Shown here piece by piece: positions 18,321 through 27,652 of a stretch of DNA of 41,566 nt (its first letter is position 1; every line of letters begins with the position of its first letter). The stretch lies in assembly GCA_018400295.1 (NCBI GenBank), contig JAGYMZ010000022.1:1-41566 (forward strand), in the 5' to 3' direction. Below the pieces are notes generated by a model, which had not been told where the DNA came from, ran no database searches, and was given only the letters and a program-made list of their open reading frames with translations. Both the position numbers and the translations under genes were made by a program. The stretch comes from Bacteroidales bacterium (GTDB lineage: Bacteria; Bacteroidota; Bacteroidia; Bacteroidales; B18-G4).

Positions 18321-19079
18321 TTATACCGGTTTTTTGTTTACAATATGTTTCTCAATAAAGGGCACATAGCCTTCCAGGCAATTTTCCAGCATATCCGTAA
18401 CACCGTTGCTGGTGATCGTCCCTCCGGAAATAGCATCCACGCCATGCCTCCTTTGATCGGGTGGCAGTGAGGAAGCGCCCCCCTTGACCACTTCAACGGA
18501 GGTGAATTCACCATCGCGCGTAAATATGGTTTTCCCGATGAACTGGTCGGCAAAATCATCCGTATTGATCTCAGCGCCGAGCCCGGGTGTTTCCTTATCA
18601 TGTCCGAAGTCTGCCCCGCTTACTTCGTTGAAATCCGGCCCGAAGGCTATGTTTCCATATATGGGACCCCACAAGCCTTTGCCGAGCAAAGGAACGATGT
18701 ACATGGACTCCCCGTTCCTTTGCGCCAGATAAAGGGGCATCACATAGTCATCCCCCATAGATTTGGCATACAGCTCCCTTTTAATATCAATATCGAAGGC
18801 GCGCTGCTTTCCGCGTTCGAATTCCCCGTTCCTGTATATACTGAGCACATTCCCTTCCGGATCAATGACCATTTCGCCGGTTATGAACTCCCGATACAGG
18901 CGGATGGCACTGTCGGCCGAAGCATCGATATCCGTCGCTGCCAGAATGCCCTGCATCTTCGCAACGGCCTCATTCTTTTCCTGCATAGGCTTCAGTAACA
19001 TGGCAGCCGTTGACAGCAGGGTAGCCACAACGATGACCATCAGGGAAGCGTAAATAAATATGTATCTGTTGCTGTACAT
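18321..19079 (-). CDS. nqrC: Na+-NQR subunit C, FMN-carrying
   Basis: The 252-residue subunit has one N-terminal helix (6-29) and a periplasmic FMN domain. GHDKETPGLGAEI (159-171) is the usual NqrC/RnfG block, and the flavinylation site is DAISGGTITS with T221 as the FMN acceptor. Most relatives read SGAT; here the third residue is glycine. Apart from that the protein has the family length and organisation. ApbE, encoded downstream, is the expected modifying enzyme. It starts 30 bases after nqrB. Confidence 0.96.
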   Translation of the reverse strand: MYSNRYIFIYASLMVIVVATLLSTAAMLLKPMQEKNEAVAKMQGILAATDIDASADSAIRLYREFITGEMVIDPEGNVLSIYRNGEFERGKQRAFDIDIKRELYAKSMGDDYVMPLYLAQRNGESMYIVPLLGKGLWGPIYGNIAFGPDFNEVSGADFGHDKETPGLGAEINTDDFADQFIGKTIFTRDGEFTSVEVVKGGASSLPPDQRRHGVDAISGGTITSNGVTDMLENCLEGYVPFIEKHIVNKKPV

Positions 19080-19109
19080 CGTTTTATCAGGGATTTAATT
19101 CATAAAAAC

Positions 19110-20264
19110 CTATGTTGTTTTGACGGATACGTTTTTCCATCGTTTCCTCCGTTTCCTGATATTGGCCTGTAAAACATAATAATCGATCAGGGGTGCAAAT
19201 ACATTCATGAAAAGAATGGCCAGCATGACCCCTTCCGGATAGGCCGGGTTGAACACCCGGATAATAATGGCAAAGAACCCTATCAGGAATCCGTATATCC
19301 ATTGCCCCTTGATGGTTTGGGTGGCAGAAACCGGGTCGGTGGCCATAAAAACGGCGCCGAACAAAAAACTGCCCATGATCAAATGCTGCCACGCCGGAAT
19401 TTGCATGTATTCATTCAGGGCCAACAGATTAAATATGCCGCCCATGAACAATCCGCCCACGACCATGGAAAGCATGATCCTCCAGCTGCCAATGCCTGTA
19501 ACCAGCAATACCAGGGCCCCGATCAGGATGGCCGGGACCGAGGTCTCGCCGATAGAGCCCGGCACAAAACCAAAAAACATATCGGAAACTGAAGGCATAT
19601 CGCCCATATTGCCGGTCATGGCACTGCCCAGGGGCGTAGCACCGGTATAGGCGTCGGCTTTTTCAGCGATCCATACCAGATCGCCGGATATTTCCCGGGG
19701 ATAGGCAAAAAACAGGAAGGCCCTGGCCGTGAGGGCCGGGTTTAGGATATTCATTCCGGTACCTCCAAAGACTTCCTTGCCAAATACGACCGCAAAAGCA
19801 GTGGAAACGGCAACCATCCAAAGGGGTACATCCGGAGGCATGACCAGGGGAATAAGCATTCCGGAAACGAGGAAGCCCTCGTTCACCTCATGGCCCCGTA
19901 CCTGGGCGAATATAAACTCAATGGCCAGGCCGGTCACATAGGAAACAACAATGATCGGGAACACTTTTAAAAAACCGTACCAAAAATTTTCCCAGAGGGT
20001 GCTGGCCATTTCCAGGGACTGATAATGCTGGTAACCTACGTTCCAAATACCAAACAGCAAGGCAGGCAGGAGGGCTATGACAACGAGGATCATGGTTCGC
20101 TTCATATCCATGGCATCACGAATATGACTTCCGCGTGTGGTCACATTGTCCGGAACAAACAGGAAGGTTTCAAACGCCTCAAAGGTAGATTGCAGTTTCT
20201 CAAAACGCCCGCCTTTTTCAAACTGCGGCTTTATTTTATCAATATATCGCCTGAGTCCTTTCAT
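19110..20264 (-). CDS. nqrB: Na+-NQR subunit B, FMN- and riboflavin-binding
   Basis: The 384-residue subunit is the main Na+-translocating membrane protein. After a soluble N-terminus (1-55) there are about nine to ten helices. The FMN acceptor is T210 in DAYTGATPLG, corresponding to the SGAT site of Vibrio NqrB, and NEGFLVSGMLIPLVMPPDVP and FGKEVFGGTGMNILNPALTARAF (in parts) are the conserved family blocks. It is separated from nqrA by 144 bases that hold an inverted repeat. Confidence 0.97.
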   Translation of the reverse strand: MKGLRRYIDKIKPQFEKGGRFEKLQSTFEAFETFLFVPDNVTTRGSHIRDAMDMKRTMILVVIALLPALLFGIWNVGYQHYQSLEMASTLWENFWYGFLKVFPIIVVSYVTGLAIEFIFAQVRGHEVNEGFLVSGMLIPLVMPPDVPLWMVAVSTAFAVVFGKEVFGGTGMNILNPALTARAFLFFAYPREISGDLVWIAEKADAYTGATPLGSAMTGNMGDMPSVSDMFFGFVPGSIGETSVPAILIGALVLLVTGIGSWRIMLSMVVGGLFMGGIFNLLALNEYMQIPAWQHLIMGSFLFGAVFMATDPVSATQTIKGQWIYGFLIGFFAIIIRVFNPAYPEGVMLAILFMNVFAPLIDYYVLQANIRKRRKRWKNVSVKTT

Positions 20265-20356
20265 GGTATATTTTTATGGTTCATTTAACCCCGACTTAGA
20301 AAAGCTTGCAATTTGAAAACGAAGTGAATCATATTGTTAGCTTTTCTTTGTCACCA

Positions 20357-20397
20357 GGATAATTCAGCGTTTCACCTTTTAGGTTTATGAATTATCC
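20357..20397. other. Inverted repeat between nqrA and nqrB
   Basis: GGATAATTCA (20357-20366) and TGAATTATCC (20388-20397) are perfect 10-bp arms around a 21-base loop that itself holds ACCT...AGGT (20374-20384). It lies in the 144-base gap between nqrA and nqrB, the only wide gap in the nqr core, so an mRNA stability or attenuation role is possible. Confidence 0.55.
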
Positions 20398-20408
20398 GGG
20401 TTAGGTGC

Positions 20409-21758
20409 TTACATCATTTCTTTTCTCATAATGTCCAGTCCTTTCCTGATGGTCTGCTGAATATCCGTTTTGGAGGTGTCTATGAACTCGCACAAAGCAA
20501 AGTCTTCCTCCTCAACTTCATAAATGCCCAGGTTTTCCATCTGGTCAATATCCTCCACCAATATAGCCTTGATCAGTTGCATGGGATATATGTCGAAGGG
20601 AAAAACCTTCTCAAACTTACCGCTCATGACATAGGCCCGCACACCCCCGTGCAGGTTGGTGTCCATCCTGAATTTCCTGCCGGGCCACAACCGGGATAAA
20701 AATGCACCGGAAAAACTGAATTTATTGAGACCGGGAGAAGCCCAGCCGAACAACTCGTAATAATCCCCCTCCGGGATCACGGAAACCTGCGAATCATAAA
20801 AGCTCAAAAAACCTTCTTTTTCGATTTTCCGTCCGGTCAGCACATTGCCACTGATATACCGCAGCTTGCCCTGGTTAACATGCCCGTCTACCATTTCCCC
20901 GATGGAAGCCCCGGCCACAGTCCTGATGTATTGAGGCTTTTTTACTTCGGATCCGGTCAGGGCAATGATCTTTGTCCCATCCAGATATCCGGTCCTGAAC
21001 AGCCGGCCTGCCTGAGCCACCTCCTGCGGTCTCAGATACCATACCACTTCCCCGCGGTTCAGGGGATCCAGCCGGTTTATCTGTACACCAACGTTGCCGG
21101 CAGGATGAGGGCCATGGAAACGGTTCAATACCACACCCTCTGCTTCAAGAAATGTCCGCGAATTATGGGCATCATCATCGATATTCAAATATATCCTTCC
21201 ACTGGTCAGCTTTTTGAGAACATCCAGTCCGGCCTGGAAATCAGCCTGCCGGCCTTCCATGATGAAATTATAATCCGGGGCAAGGGGATGGGTATCAAAA
21301 GCAGAAATGAATATGGATTTCGGGTCTTCATCCGGATCAGCAATGATGCCATAAGGCCGTTGCCTCAGAACCGGCCACATGCCGCTGCTGAGCATTTTTT
21401 CAACCACCTGCTCCCTGGTGAGTTTTGCGGGATCTCCGGTGCCAAAGTCCTTACGGTCCATCCGGCCATCGGGCTCTATGACGATCTCCAGCAATACACG
21501 CTTGGCCCCACGGCGGATCGCGCGGACCTTGCCGCTTACCGGGGAGGTAAACCGTATGTTTTCCCGGTATTTATCATAAAACAACTGGGTTCCGGCCTGC
21601 ACCGCGTCCCCTTCTTTGACAAGCAATTTGGGAAATATACCTGTGAAATCTATTGGCTTGATGGCATACAACTTAGACCTGACTTCCCGGATTGACTTTT
21701 GTGCTTCCCCCTTGATCTTGATGTCGAATCCTTTGTTGATCTTAATTGTTTCTGGCAT
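20409..21758 (-). CDS. nqrA: Na+-NQR subunit A
   Basis: The 449-residue cytoplasmic subunit has the expected length. Conserved blocks include IKPIDFTGIFPKLLVKEGD near residue 32, RQRPYGIIADP near 155, the LTGSEVKKPQYIRTVAGASI block near 285 and the C-terminal EDFALCEFIDTSKTDIQQTI. It is the first gene of nqrABCDEF-apbE. In the 175 bases upstream, up to the divergent T9SS plug gene, I find no strict minus-strand TAnnTTTG box, so its promoter is unassigned. Confidence 0.97.
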   Translation of the reverse strand: MPETIKINKGFDIKIKGEAQKSIREVRSKLYAIKPIDFTGIFPKLLVKEGDAVQAGTQLFYDKYRENIRFTSPVSGKVRAIRRGAKRVLLEIVIEPDGRMDRKDFGTGDPAKLTREQVVEKMLSSGMWPVLRQRPYGIIADPDEDPKSIFISAFDTHPLAPDYNFIMEGRQADFQAGLDVLKKLTSGRIYLNIDDDAHNSRTFLEAEGVVLNRFHGPHPAGNVGVQINRLDPLNRGEVVWYLRPQEVAQAGRLFRTGYLDGTKIIALTGSEVKKPQYIRTVAGASIGEMVDGHVNQGKLRYISGNVLTGRKIEKEGFLSFYDSQVSVIPEGDYYELFGWASPGLNKFSFSGAFLSRLWPGRKFRMDTNLHGGVRAYVMSGKFEKVFPFDIYPMQLIKAILVEDIDQMENLGIYEVEEEDFALCEFIDTSKTDIQQTIRKGLDIMRKEMM

Positions 21759-21933
21759 ATCAACAATATGTGTATATATTTGAAAAATGCAAGTTTACAA
21801 AATTTTGGGCAAATAATTGGCATTTTTATTGTACACGTAATGTGAAAAAAATGATCTTTGTCTACTGATATCATTGCCCCGGCGATTTGGCACACGGAAC
21901 CGTCACGGATGTAAAAACAAATACGGCCCTTTC

Positions 21934-23229
21934 ATGAAAAAAACCGTTATTTTAACAACAACGCTTTTTATTTGTTGTTTTTCGTTTTCCCAGCAAGCGG
22001 ATGAATACTTTGAAAAGGAGTTTATCCGGAACCAGGATCATGCCTACCGCGATTACATCACTTCGGTGAGGCTGTACAAGACCAGCTGGGAATTGTCACA
22101 ACCCATACTCGAGCTGCATTCCGGAGAAACACTTACCCTGGAATTTGATGACCTGCAATCGGATGTGAAGGCCTACAAGATGACCCTGGTGCATTGCGAT
22201 GCCCTCTGGAGGCCTTCAGATCTGGATAAATCCGAATACCTGGACGGTTTCTGGGATGACGACATCAACGATTATTCCTTCTCTTACAACACGACCAAAG
22301 GCTTTACACATTATGTTGCTGAGATCCCCTCGGATTATCTCAGGTTTACCAAATCAGGCAATTATATCCTGCGCATTTTCACAGGGGAGGACGAGGATCA
22401 GAATGTGGTGTTGACCCGTAGGTTGATGGTCACCGATCCAAAGGTACGCATAGAGGGGGAAGTCGGCAGACCGCTAAATGTGAGTGAACGGGAAAGCAAA
22501 CAGGCCGTGGATTTTATGGTCAAAACGGGGAATTATTATATCCGGGACCCCTTTGAAGACCTGGTGGTGATCATTCGCCAGAATGGCCGGTGGGACAATG
22601 CCAAAAGCGTAGAGCCCAGGAGTTCCGGAGGCAGTGGACTGGATTACCGGTACATCAGGGAAAATGCGTTCAACGGGGGAAATGAGTTCCGGCAATTTGA
22701 CATGAAAAACCTGAAATATCAATCGGAAAGGATCCGACGCATAGAATACGGTCCCGAAGGATACCAGGTATACCTCTGGCCGGATGAACGCAGGATCTTT
22801 AAACCCTACGTTTACAAAGAAGACCTGAACGGGAAGCGGTCGATAGAATCGGAAAACAGCCGTGACAATTCAGTAGAAAGCGATTATGCATATGTGCATT
22901 TTACCCTGCCCTACGATTTCCCACTGGTAAACGGCAATTTATATATACTGGGTGCGCTCACAGACTGGCAGTTTACCGAAGAAGGGATGATGAAATACGA
23001 TTATGAGGATCACACATACAAAACAAGCCTATACCTGAAAGAAGGGTACTATAATTATATGTATGTCTTTTTTGAAGACGATGCAGATCAGGGCGATATG
23101 ACCCTTATTGAAGGCAATCACTTCGAAACCGAGAACGATTATTCCGTATACGTGTACCACAGGCAACAAGGGACAAAATACGACCAGCTCATCGGCATCG
23201 CGTTTTTCAATTCCCTGATCAAAAAATGA
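21934..23229 (+). CDS. Type IX secretion system plug protein (DUF5103)
   Basis: The 431-residue product has a signal peptide (MKKTVILTTTLFICCFSFSQ) and the DUF5103 organisation: an N-terminal beta-domain with SVRLYKTSWELSQPILEL and LTLEFDDLQSDVKAY, the WRPSDLDKSEYLDGF block, then beta-sandwich repeats ending with a YNYMYVFF strand. In Flavobacterium this family (Pfam T9SS_plug) closes one side of the SprA translocon pore, so the protein acts at the outer membrane. The frame is open to 21874, but the signal peptide sets the start at 21934. A weak box (GATCTTTG at 21853-21860) lies upstream. Its stop abuts, without a gap, the stop of the convergent permease gene. Confidence 0.85.
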   Translation: MKKTVILTTTLFICCFSFSQQADEYFEKEFIRNQDHAYRDYITSVRLYKTSWELSQPILELHSGETLTLEFDDLQSDVKAYKMTLVHCDALWRPSDLDKSEYLDGFWDDDINDYSFSYNTTKGFTHYVAEIPSDYLRFTKSGNYILRIFTGEDEDQNVVLTRRLMVTDPKVRIEGEVGRPLNVSERESKQAVDFMVKTGNYYIRDPFEDLVVIIRQNGRWDNAKSVEPRSSGGSGLDYRYIRENAFNGGNEFRQFDMKNLKYQSERIRRIEYGPEGYQVYLWPDERRIFKPYVYKEDLNGKRSIESENSRDNSVESDYAYVHFTLPYDFPLVNGNLYILGALTDWQFTEEGMMKYDYEDHTYKTSLYLKEGYYNYMYVFFEDDADQGDMTLIEGNHFETENDYSVYVYHRQQGTKYDQLIGIAFFNSLIKK

Positions 23230-24471
23230 TCATTCATACCGCAACGACTCGATCGGATCCAGCCGGGCAGCCTTTGTAGCCGGGATGATCCCCGACAACA
23301 AAGCCACAACAAGGCACAACATAACACCCAGGAAGATCCATAGCCAGGGTACGAAGAATGAGCTCCCGAAGATCAGCGATAATATATTCCCTATTGTAAT
23401 GCCGAGCAATATACCGACCACCCCGCCAAGCTGGGCAATGACAACGGCTTCCACCAGGAATTGGTTCCGTATGGTGATTTTATTGGCCCCCATGGCTTTA
23501 CGGATGCCTATTTCACGGGTCCGTTCGGCAACCGACACCAGCATGATGTTCATCAGGCCAATGGCAGCACCCACCAGGGTGATCAGTCCGATGAACGTGG
23601 CACCCAACCGTATATACTTTAAGAAATCGAACAACATATTGGCAATGTTATCGCTTTTGACCATACTGAACGTATCATCCTTACCGGGCTTATCACCGCG
23701 GATGATCCGCATCAACCCGGTCGCTTCACCAATGGCCGGTTCAAGCATTTCAGCATTTTTCGTCATCACATTGATGGAATAATTCATATTGGGCCTCGGA
23801 AAATACTGCCGGACATTTTTCAGGGGTATGATGCATTGCCGGTCGCCACTGAAGCCCACACTGGACCCTTTCTCCTCCATTACCCCAATGATCCGGTATT
23901 TGCCCGGACCAATGGAAATCACCTTTCCCACCGGGTCCTCATTTTTATCAAACAGGCTGCTGCGCACCTCACTGCCTATGATGGCCACATGCCTGCCCCC
24001 GGACAATTCGTTCGGGGAAAAATTCCGGCCCCGGCCCAGATCATATCCCGCCGTAAGCAAATAATTTTCGTCACTGCCGATCACCCCTACATTGGGATTG
24101 GTTTTCTCCGACCCGTACTTCAGCGTGGCCGACCCGGTGCCCCAGATATAAACCGACACATCCGCCGGAAAGGTATATCTTTCCCTGAACTCCATGGCCT
24201 CAGCATAAGAAATGGGGCGAAAATATTTGGGATTGGAAGGACGGTTCCCGATATGGACACGCAGGGTGCGGTTGCGGATGGTAAAAGTATTGGAACCCAT
24301 CATGGCAAACTGTTCGTTGAGGTTGTAGCGAATAACATCTATGGCCGTGAGGATGCCTACCAGGGCCATGATCCCAAAAGCAATGATCAGAATGGTGAGG
24401 ATGGTCCTCAGCAAATGGGTGCGAATGGATTCAACGGATATCCGCAGGTTCTCAAAAACAAGGCTCTTCAT
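23230..24471 (-). CDS. MacB/FtsX-type ABC transporter permease
   Basis: The 413-residue protein has an N-terminal helix (about 20-43), a large MacB-type periplasmic domain (50-270) and three C-terminal helices (about 285-305, 335-365, 375-400) with the FtsX signature [18 protein letters not shown], and ends [11 protein letters not shown], typical of MacB-like permeases. Such proteins transmit force across the membrane for export or lipoprotein handling rather than form a channel. No ATPase or membrane fusion partner gene is next to it in this window. It follows the FemAB-like gene by 86 bases that contain a possible promoter. Confidence 0.92.
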   Translation of the reverse strand: MKSLVFENLRISVESIRTHLLRTILTILIIAFGIMALVGILTAIDVIRYNLNEQFAMMGSNTFTIRNRTLRVHIGNRPSNPKYFRPISYAEAMEFRERYTFPADVSVYIWGTGSATLKYGSEKTNPNVGVIGSDENYLLTAGYDLGRGRNFSPNELSGGRHVAIIGSEVRSSLFDKNEDPVGKVISIGPGKYRIIGVMEEKGSSVGFSGDRQCIIPLKNVRQYFPRPNMNYSINVMTKNAEMLEPAIGEATGLMRIIRGDKPGKDDTFSMVKSDNIANMLFDFLKYIRLGATFIGLITLVGAAIGLMNIMLVSVAERTREIGIRKAMGANKITIRNQFLVEAVVIAQLGGVVGILLGITIGNILSLIFGSSFFVPWLWIFLGVMLCLVVALLSGIIPATKAARLDPIESLRYE

Positions 24472-24549
24472 GGCTATATCCAGTTAGCTTTCGTGTGCCT
24501 GCCGCAGCCCCGGCAACGGCGGCTTGCGCATCAGACTTGCATAAAAATA

Positions 24550-24557
24550 CAAAAATA
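24550..24557 (-). promoter_or_regulatory. -7 box (TATTTTTG) for the permease gene
   Basis: Read on the minus strand this is TATTTTTG, matching TAnnTTTG, directly after the FemAB-like stop codon and 79 bases before the permease ATG. There is no obvious -33 element. It suggests that the permease is not simply the last gene of the glycan cluster. Confidence 0.35.
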
Positions 24558-25496
24558 TCATTCGTCCCGCTTACGCTGTTTCAATTTCCATGCAAGATTA
24601 ACCATGAAAGGCAGCGTATTCCTTCTGATCTTGTAATAATGACATTCCGTGGACCCAAACCCTTTGTAGAACCTGGACAGGTTCGGATCGTTGGAACCAT
24701 CGAAATCAAAAACCAGGTGCTTTTGCGCGTGGTCCCGTATGAACCTGTCCACCAACAGGAACATGGCCCGCTTATCCCTGCCCTCCCCTGATAAACCCGA
24801 GAACAGGAAAACCGATTTCCGGTTGCTCGTCAGAAACACCGCTGCGGCACACAACTCATTCCTTTCACTGAACGCCCCGTAAATACTGATCAGGCCCCGG
24901 TGTATCCCGGCGTAGATCAGCCGGGTAAGCCTCAGATAATCCTCATCATGCAAATGGGAAAGATCCCTGCCCCGGTTTTCACGGAACAACCGGATCACAT
25001 CTTCCGGCCGCTGGTTCTTCATAACCGTCAGGCCGGAAGCTTCCGCTTTTTTCAGGTTTCTTCTGGTGTTGGTGGAATAATTCTTTTTCAACACGGGGTA
25101 TGACTTGATCAGGTCCAGCTCATGATTGATCTGCTTCTCCACTTCAAAACCATTTGGCTCCACCTTATTCAGTGTGTTGAGGTTGATCTCCGTAAGCCTG
25201 AATTTTTCCGGGATCCCTTCCAGAAAACGACGGACTATGTCCGGGGTCAGTATGCTCATGGAAAAAATACCCAACTGCTGGGTAAAAAAGGGTTGATGAA
25301 GGTAATAAACCCCGTATTTCTTCTTCCAGGTCAGTGGGAAAACACGCTCATAATCATTTTCCACCAAGGCATCCCATCCCGGGGATACGGTATCCAGGAA
25401 CCAGGAATACGCATATACGATCCCGTTGAATGCGCGGCTGATGCATTTATCCCATTGCGCTTTGTCGAGATCCTTATGTTGAATGTACTCAGGCAT
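24558..25496 (-). CDS. FemAB-like GNAT acyltransferase
   Basis: The 312-residue product has the double-GNAT layout of the FemAB/Acetyltransf_6 group: an N-terminal half starting WDKCISRAFNGIVYAYSWFLD and YYLHQPFFTQQLGIFS, then NYSTNTRRNLKKAEASGL (about 134-151), a block typical of these proteins, and a C-terminal half with NELCAAAVFLTSN and FDFDGSNDPNLSRFYKGFGS. Known FemAB proteins move amino acids from aminoacyl-tRNA to peptidoglycan or lipid-linked sugars; others modify polysaccharides. Its start overlaps the end of the deacetylase gene by 8 bases, so it is translationally coupled to it. The last gene of the eight-gene cluster. Confidence 0.78.
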   Translation of the reverse strand: MPEYIQHKDLDKAQWDKCISRAFNGIVYAYSWFLDTVSPGWDALVENDYERVFPLTWKKKYGVYYLHQPFFTQQLGIFSMSILTPDIVRRFLEGIPEKFRLTEINLNTLNKVEPNGFEVEKQINHELDLIKSYPVLKKNYSTNTRRNLKKAEASGLTVMKNQRPEDVIRLFRENRGRDLSHLHDEDYLRLTRLIYAGIHRGLISIYGAFSERNELCAAAVFLTSNRKSVFLFSGLSGEGRDKRAMFLLVDRFIRDHAQKHLVFDFDGSNDPNLSRFYKGFGSTECHYYKIRRNTLPFMVNLAWKLKQRKRDE

Positions 25497-26790
25497 AGGC
25501 GCACAACTTGATCATGTCTTCAAAAGCCCGGTGTTTCAGGGGGTCGGCTGCCAACGCGTAATTATGCCATATTGCGGTCAGCTCCCCCCCGTTTTTCTTC
25601 ACTTCACGTACCATGGGCTTCACAAAGGTAAGATATTCCGAAGGGCTTAAGGATAAATAATCACTCAGGGTGGTATCCATGAATGCAAAAGGATGCACCC
25701 GCAATGAGGTTGCCTTTTCCGCAGGGATGTCATAGAAATAAAAAGGGGTGGAAATGCCCGCCCGGAAACCGGTCCTGGAGGCATACCCCATGGAATAGTC
25801 ATCCCGGATGCCCGCGGCAGCCAACTCCCGGTATGTTCCCGGAAATCTCATCCTCAGGAAATGCAGGCGGCCACGGGTCACCTCCTTGCCGGTGATCTCA
25901 GCAAGGCGGCTGGTTTCCATGCGGATCCTGCCGGGCTCATCATAACTCCTGTAGGAAGGATGTATGCCCAGCGCATGTTTTTCAGCCGTGCGCCGGATCA
26001 ATTTCCTGAACCTGGGGTTTTCCCAGGATGCGTTCTTATCGTTCCTTCCGTGATCCCCGAGAAGGAAAAAATATATGGCCTTTACACCATGCTTATCAAA
26101 CACCGCATCCTGGAACGCAAAATTATCGTACGGATCTTTTTGAAGTCCAAGCAGGGTGCCGGAGCGTTGCAGCATTTCCCCGGCCTTGCCTTTGAGGAGC
26201 AACTTTCCATATCCGCCCAGCTGGCGTAGCCAGCCTTTGGAAAGATGTGCATAGGCAATATCCACATCAATGGTGGGCACAAAACAATAAGGTGCACTGC
26301 GGCCGTTCAGTTTTCCCGGGAACATGGCGGATAATTCTTTCAGGATCTTGCCGGCCAGGCGATTGATCACCGGAACATCCAGAAAGCCATGCCGGAAAGC
26401 AAGGCTGTCCTCCGGACGGAACCTGCCATGCTTGTCCCTTTCCCGGTCATGATATTCTTCATACCGGCTGACCAGGTAAAAGATCATGGCCAGCGGATCG
26501 AACGGCATATCGGCCCTTTTTGAAACAGGGAACAATACGGGTATATCGCCCCATTTCGTTGCCGCAACCTGAACATCCCTGATTCCCCGCTCGAAAAGCA
26601 GGTCATGGGGATGTATGTTCATCATGCCCCGGATATACCCGGGGGTATAATTGATCCATGCATTTCCCGGGGAAAGGCTTTCCCGTTCACCGGCAACGAT
26701 CTCATAATCCAGTCCCAGCAACTGCTTGAAAAGCAATTCGAGGGTGTACGTGAGCCGCGGGCTAGCCCCTTGTGTGAGAATTCTGACCAT
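25489..26790 (-). CDS. DUF7033/polysaccharide deacetylase-like protein B
   Basis: The 433-residue product shares the plan of a second gene at 31578-32873: an N-terminal domain with FERGIRD and PVLFPVSKRADMPFDPLAMI, the conserved block SRYEEYHDRERDKHGRFRPE, then a deacetylase-like barrel with TIDVD (D175, D177), YFFLLGDHGRNDKN, LGIHPSYRSYDE and DDYSMGYASRTGFRAG. The aspartates and the HPSY histidine are where metal ligands of this family are expected. It probably removes acetyl from N-acetylated sugars or acts on a lipid-linked glycan. It overlaps the AAC(3)-like gene by 29 bases and the FemAB-like gene by 8. Confidence 0.8.
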   Translation of the reverse strand: MVRILTQGASPRLTYTLELLFKQLLGLDYEIVAGERESLSPGNAWINYTPGYIRGMMNIHPHDLLFERGIRDVQVAATKWGDIPVLFPVSKRADMPFDPLAMIFYLVSRYEEYHDRERDKHGRFRPEDSLAFRHGFLDVPVINRLAGKILKELSAMFPGKLNGRSAPYCFVPTIDVDIAYAHLSKGWLRQLGGYGKLLLKGKAGEMLQRSGTLLGLQKDPYDNFAFQDAVFDKHGVKAIYFFLLGDHGRNDKNASWENPRFRKLIRRTAEKHALGIHPSYRSYDEPGRIRMETSRLAEITGKEVTRGRLHFLRMRFPGTYRELAAAGIRDDYSMGYASRTGFRAGISTPFYFYDIPAEKATSLRVHPFAFMDTTLSDYLSLSPSEYLTFVKPMVREVKKNGGELTAIWHNYALAADPLKHRAFEDMIKLCAYA

Positions 26791-27652
26791 ATTTGATTTT
26801 ATCCCCGGTCGTCCTGAAACCTTTAAATGTATATAAAATTTCTTTCATCAGGTCTTTAAAAAATATGCCGGGATCAAATGCGGCAATATTTTTCGCATTG
26901 TTTTCCCGGATATCGTTGTATATCAGGTTATATGTCTTATCAAGCGGAAGGACCGAAGCATATATGCCATTGATCTGCCTGGTTTTCAGCAAATCCTGTT
27001 TCAGCAATTGTTGCAGCCTGTCCGGCCGCATGGTCCAGCCCCTGCGCTTGGCATACAAAAGAAAATCTTTGGAAGCGGACAGGTTCTGTTCATCAAAATA
27101 GCGGATCCGTATGTTTTTATACTTACGGTAAGTTACCCCGGCATCTTCTTCAACATAATGCGTAAAAGTGAGTGCATCGGCCGGTTTAACACCTATGAAA
27201 ACCATTTTTGCATGGCAGTCTTTCATGATGGCAAAAGGGGAATCTTTGCCAAAAGAGCTGAGGTTCTGCAGGGAAGCCAGTTTACCGGCCATCCTGCCCC
27301 ATACCATAAATGAATGCAAAGGGTTCCGTGTCCGCACGAAATCGCTCCTGTGAAAAGCAAGCAACGACAGTGCCCCGGTGGTTGGCGGGGTGGTAACCGG
27401 CGAAAACTCATCCCCGCTCCGCAAATTAAAATTAAAGGAAGGGATCATAAGGGTCCCTTCCCTTCCCACCTGTTTTTGAAAACTGTCGATAAACTTATCC
27501 GCCACAAAGCTGCCTTCCTTCCTTTTCGATACCATCGCCAGCCGTGTGATGTCCGATGCGATAATTACAAAGTCACCCCGGCGGATCCCCAGCACGGAAG
27601 GTATTTTCTGATAAGGTACATGGGTTTTCTTTTCCTGCATAGATCTATCCAT
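26762..27652 (-). CDS. AAC(3)-family N-acetyltransferase-like protein
   Basis: The 296-residue protein has the fold markers of the aminoglycoside 3-N-acetyltransferase superfamily: GDFVIIASDI, EGTLMIPSFNFN, TTGALSLLAF and RTRNPLHSFMVWG, whose H113 is the conserved family histidine. Chromosomal members in glycan clusters usually acylate amino sugars rather than antibiotics, so it should not be read as a resistance gene. Starts at 27652 and 27640 are both possible. It overlaps the GNAT gene before it by 8 bases and the deacetylase B gene after it by 29, so it is within a translationally coupled run. Confidence 0.8.
   Translation of the reverse strand: MDRSMQEKKTHVPYQKIPSVLGIRRGDFVIIASDITRLAMVSKRKEGSFVADKFIDSFQKQVGREGTLMIPSFNFNLRSGDEFSPVTTPPTTGALSLLAFHRSDFVRTRNPLHSFMVWGRMAGKLASLQNLSSFGKDSPFAIMKDCHAKMVFIGVKPADALTFTHYVEEDAGVTYRKYKNIRIRYFDEQNLSASKDFLLYAKRRGWTMRPDRLQQLLKQDLLKTRQINGIYASVLPLDKTYNLIYNDIRENNAKNIAAFDPGIFFKDLMKEILYTFKGFRTTGDKIKYGQNSHTRG

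Noticed and set aside
26762-27652. Aminoglycoside resistance gene
   Set aside because: The AAC(3) fold is shared by chromosomal glycan acyltransferases and the context is a glycan cluster, with no mobile resistance element.
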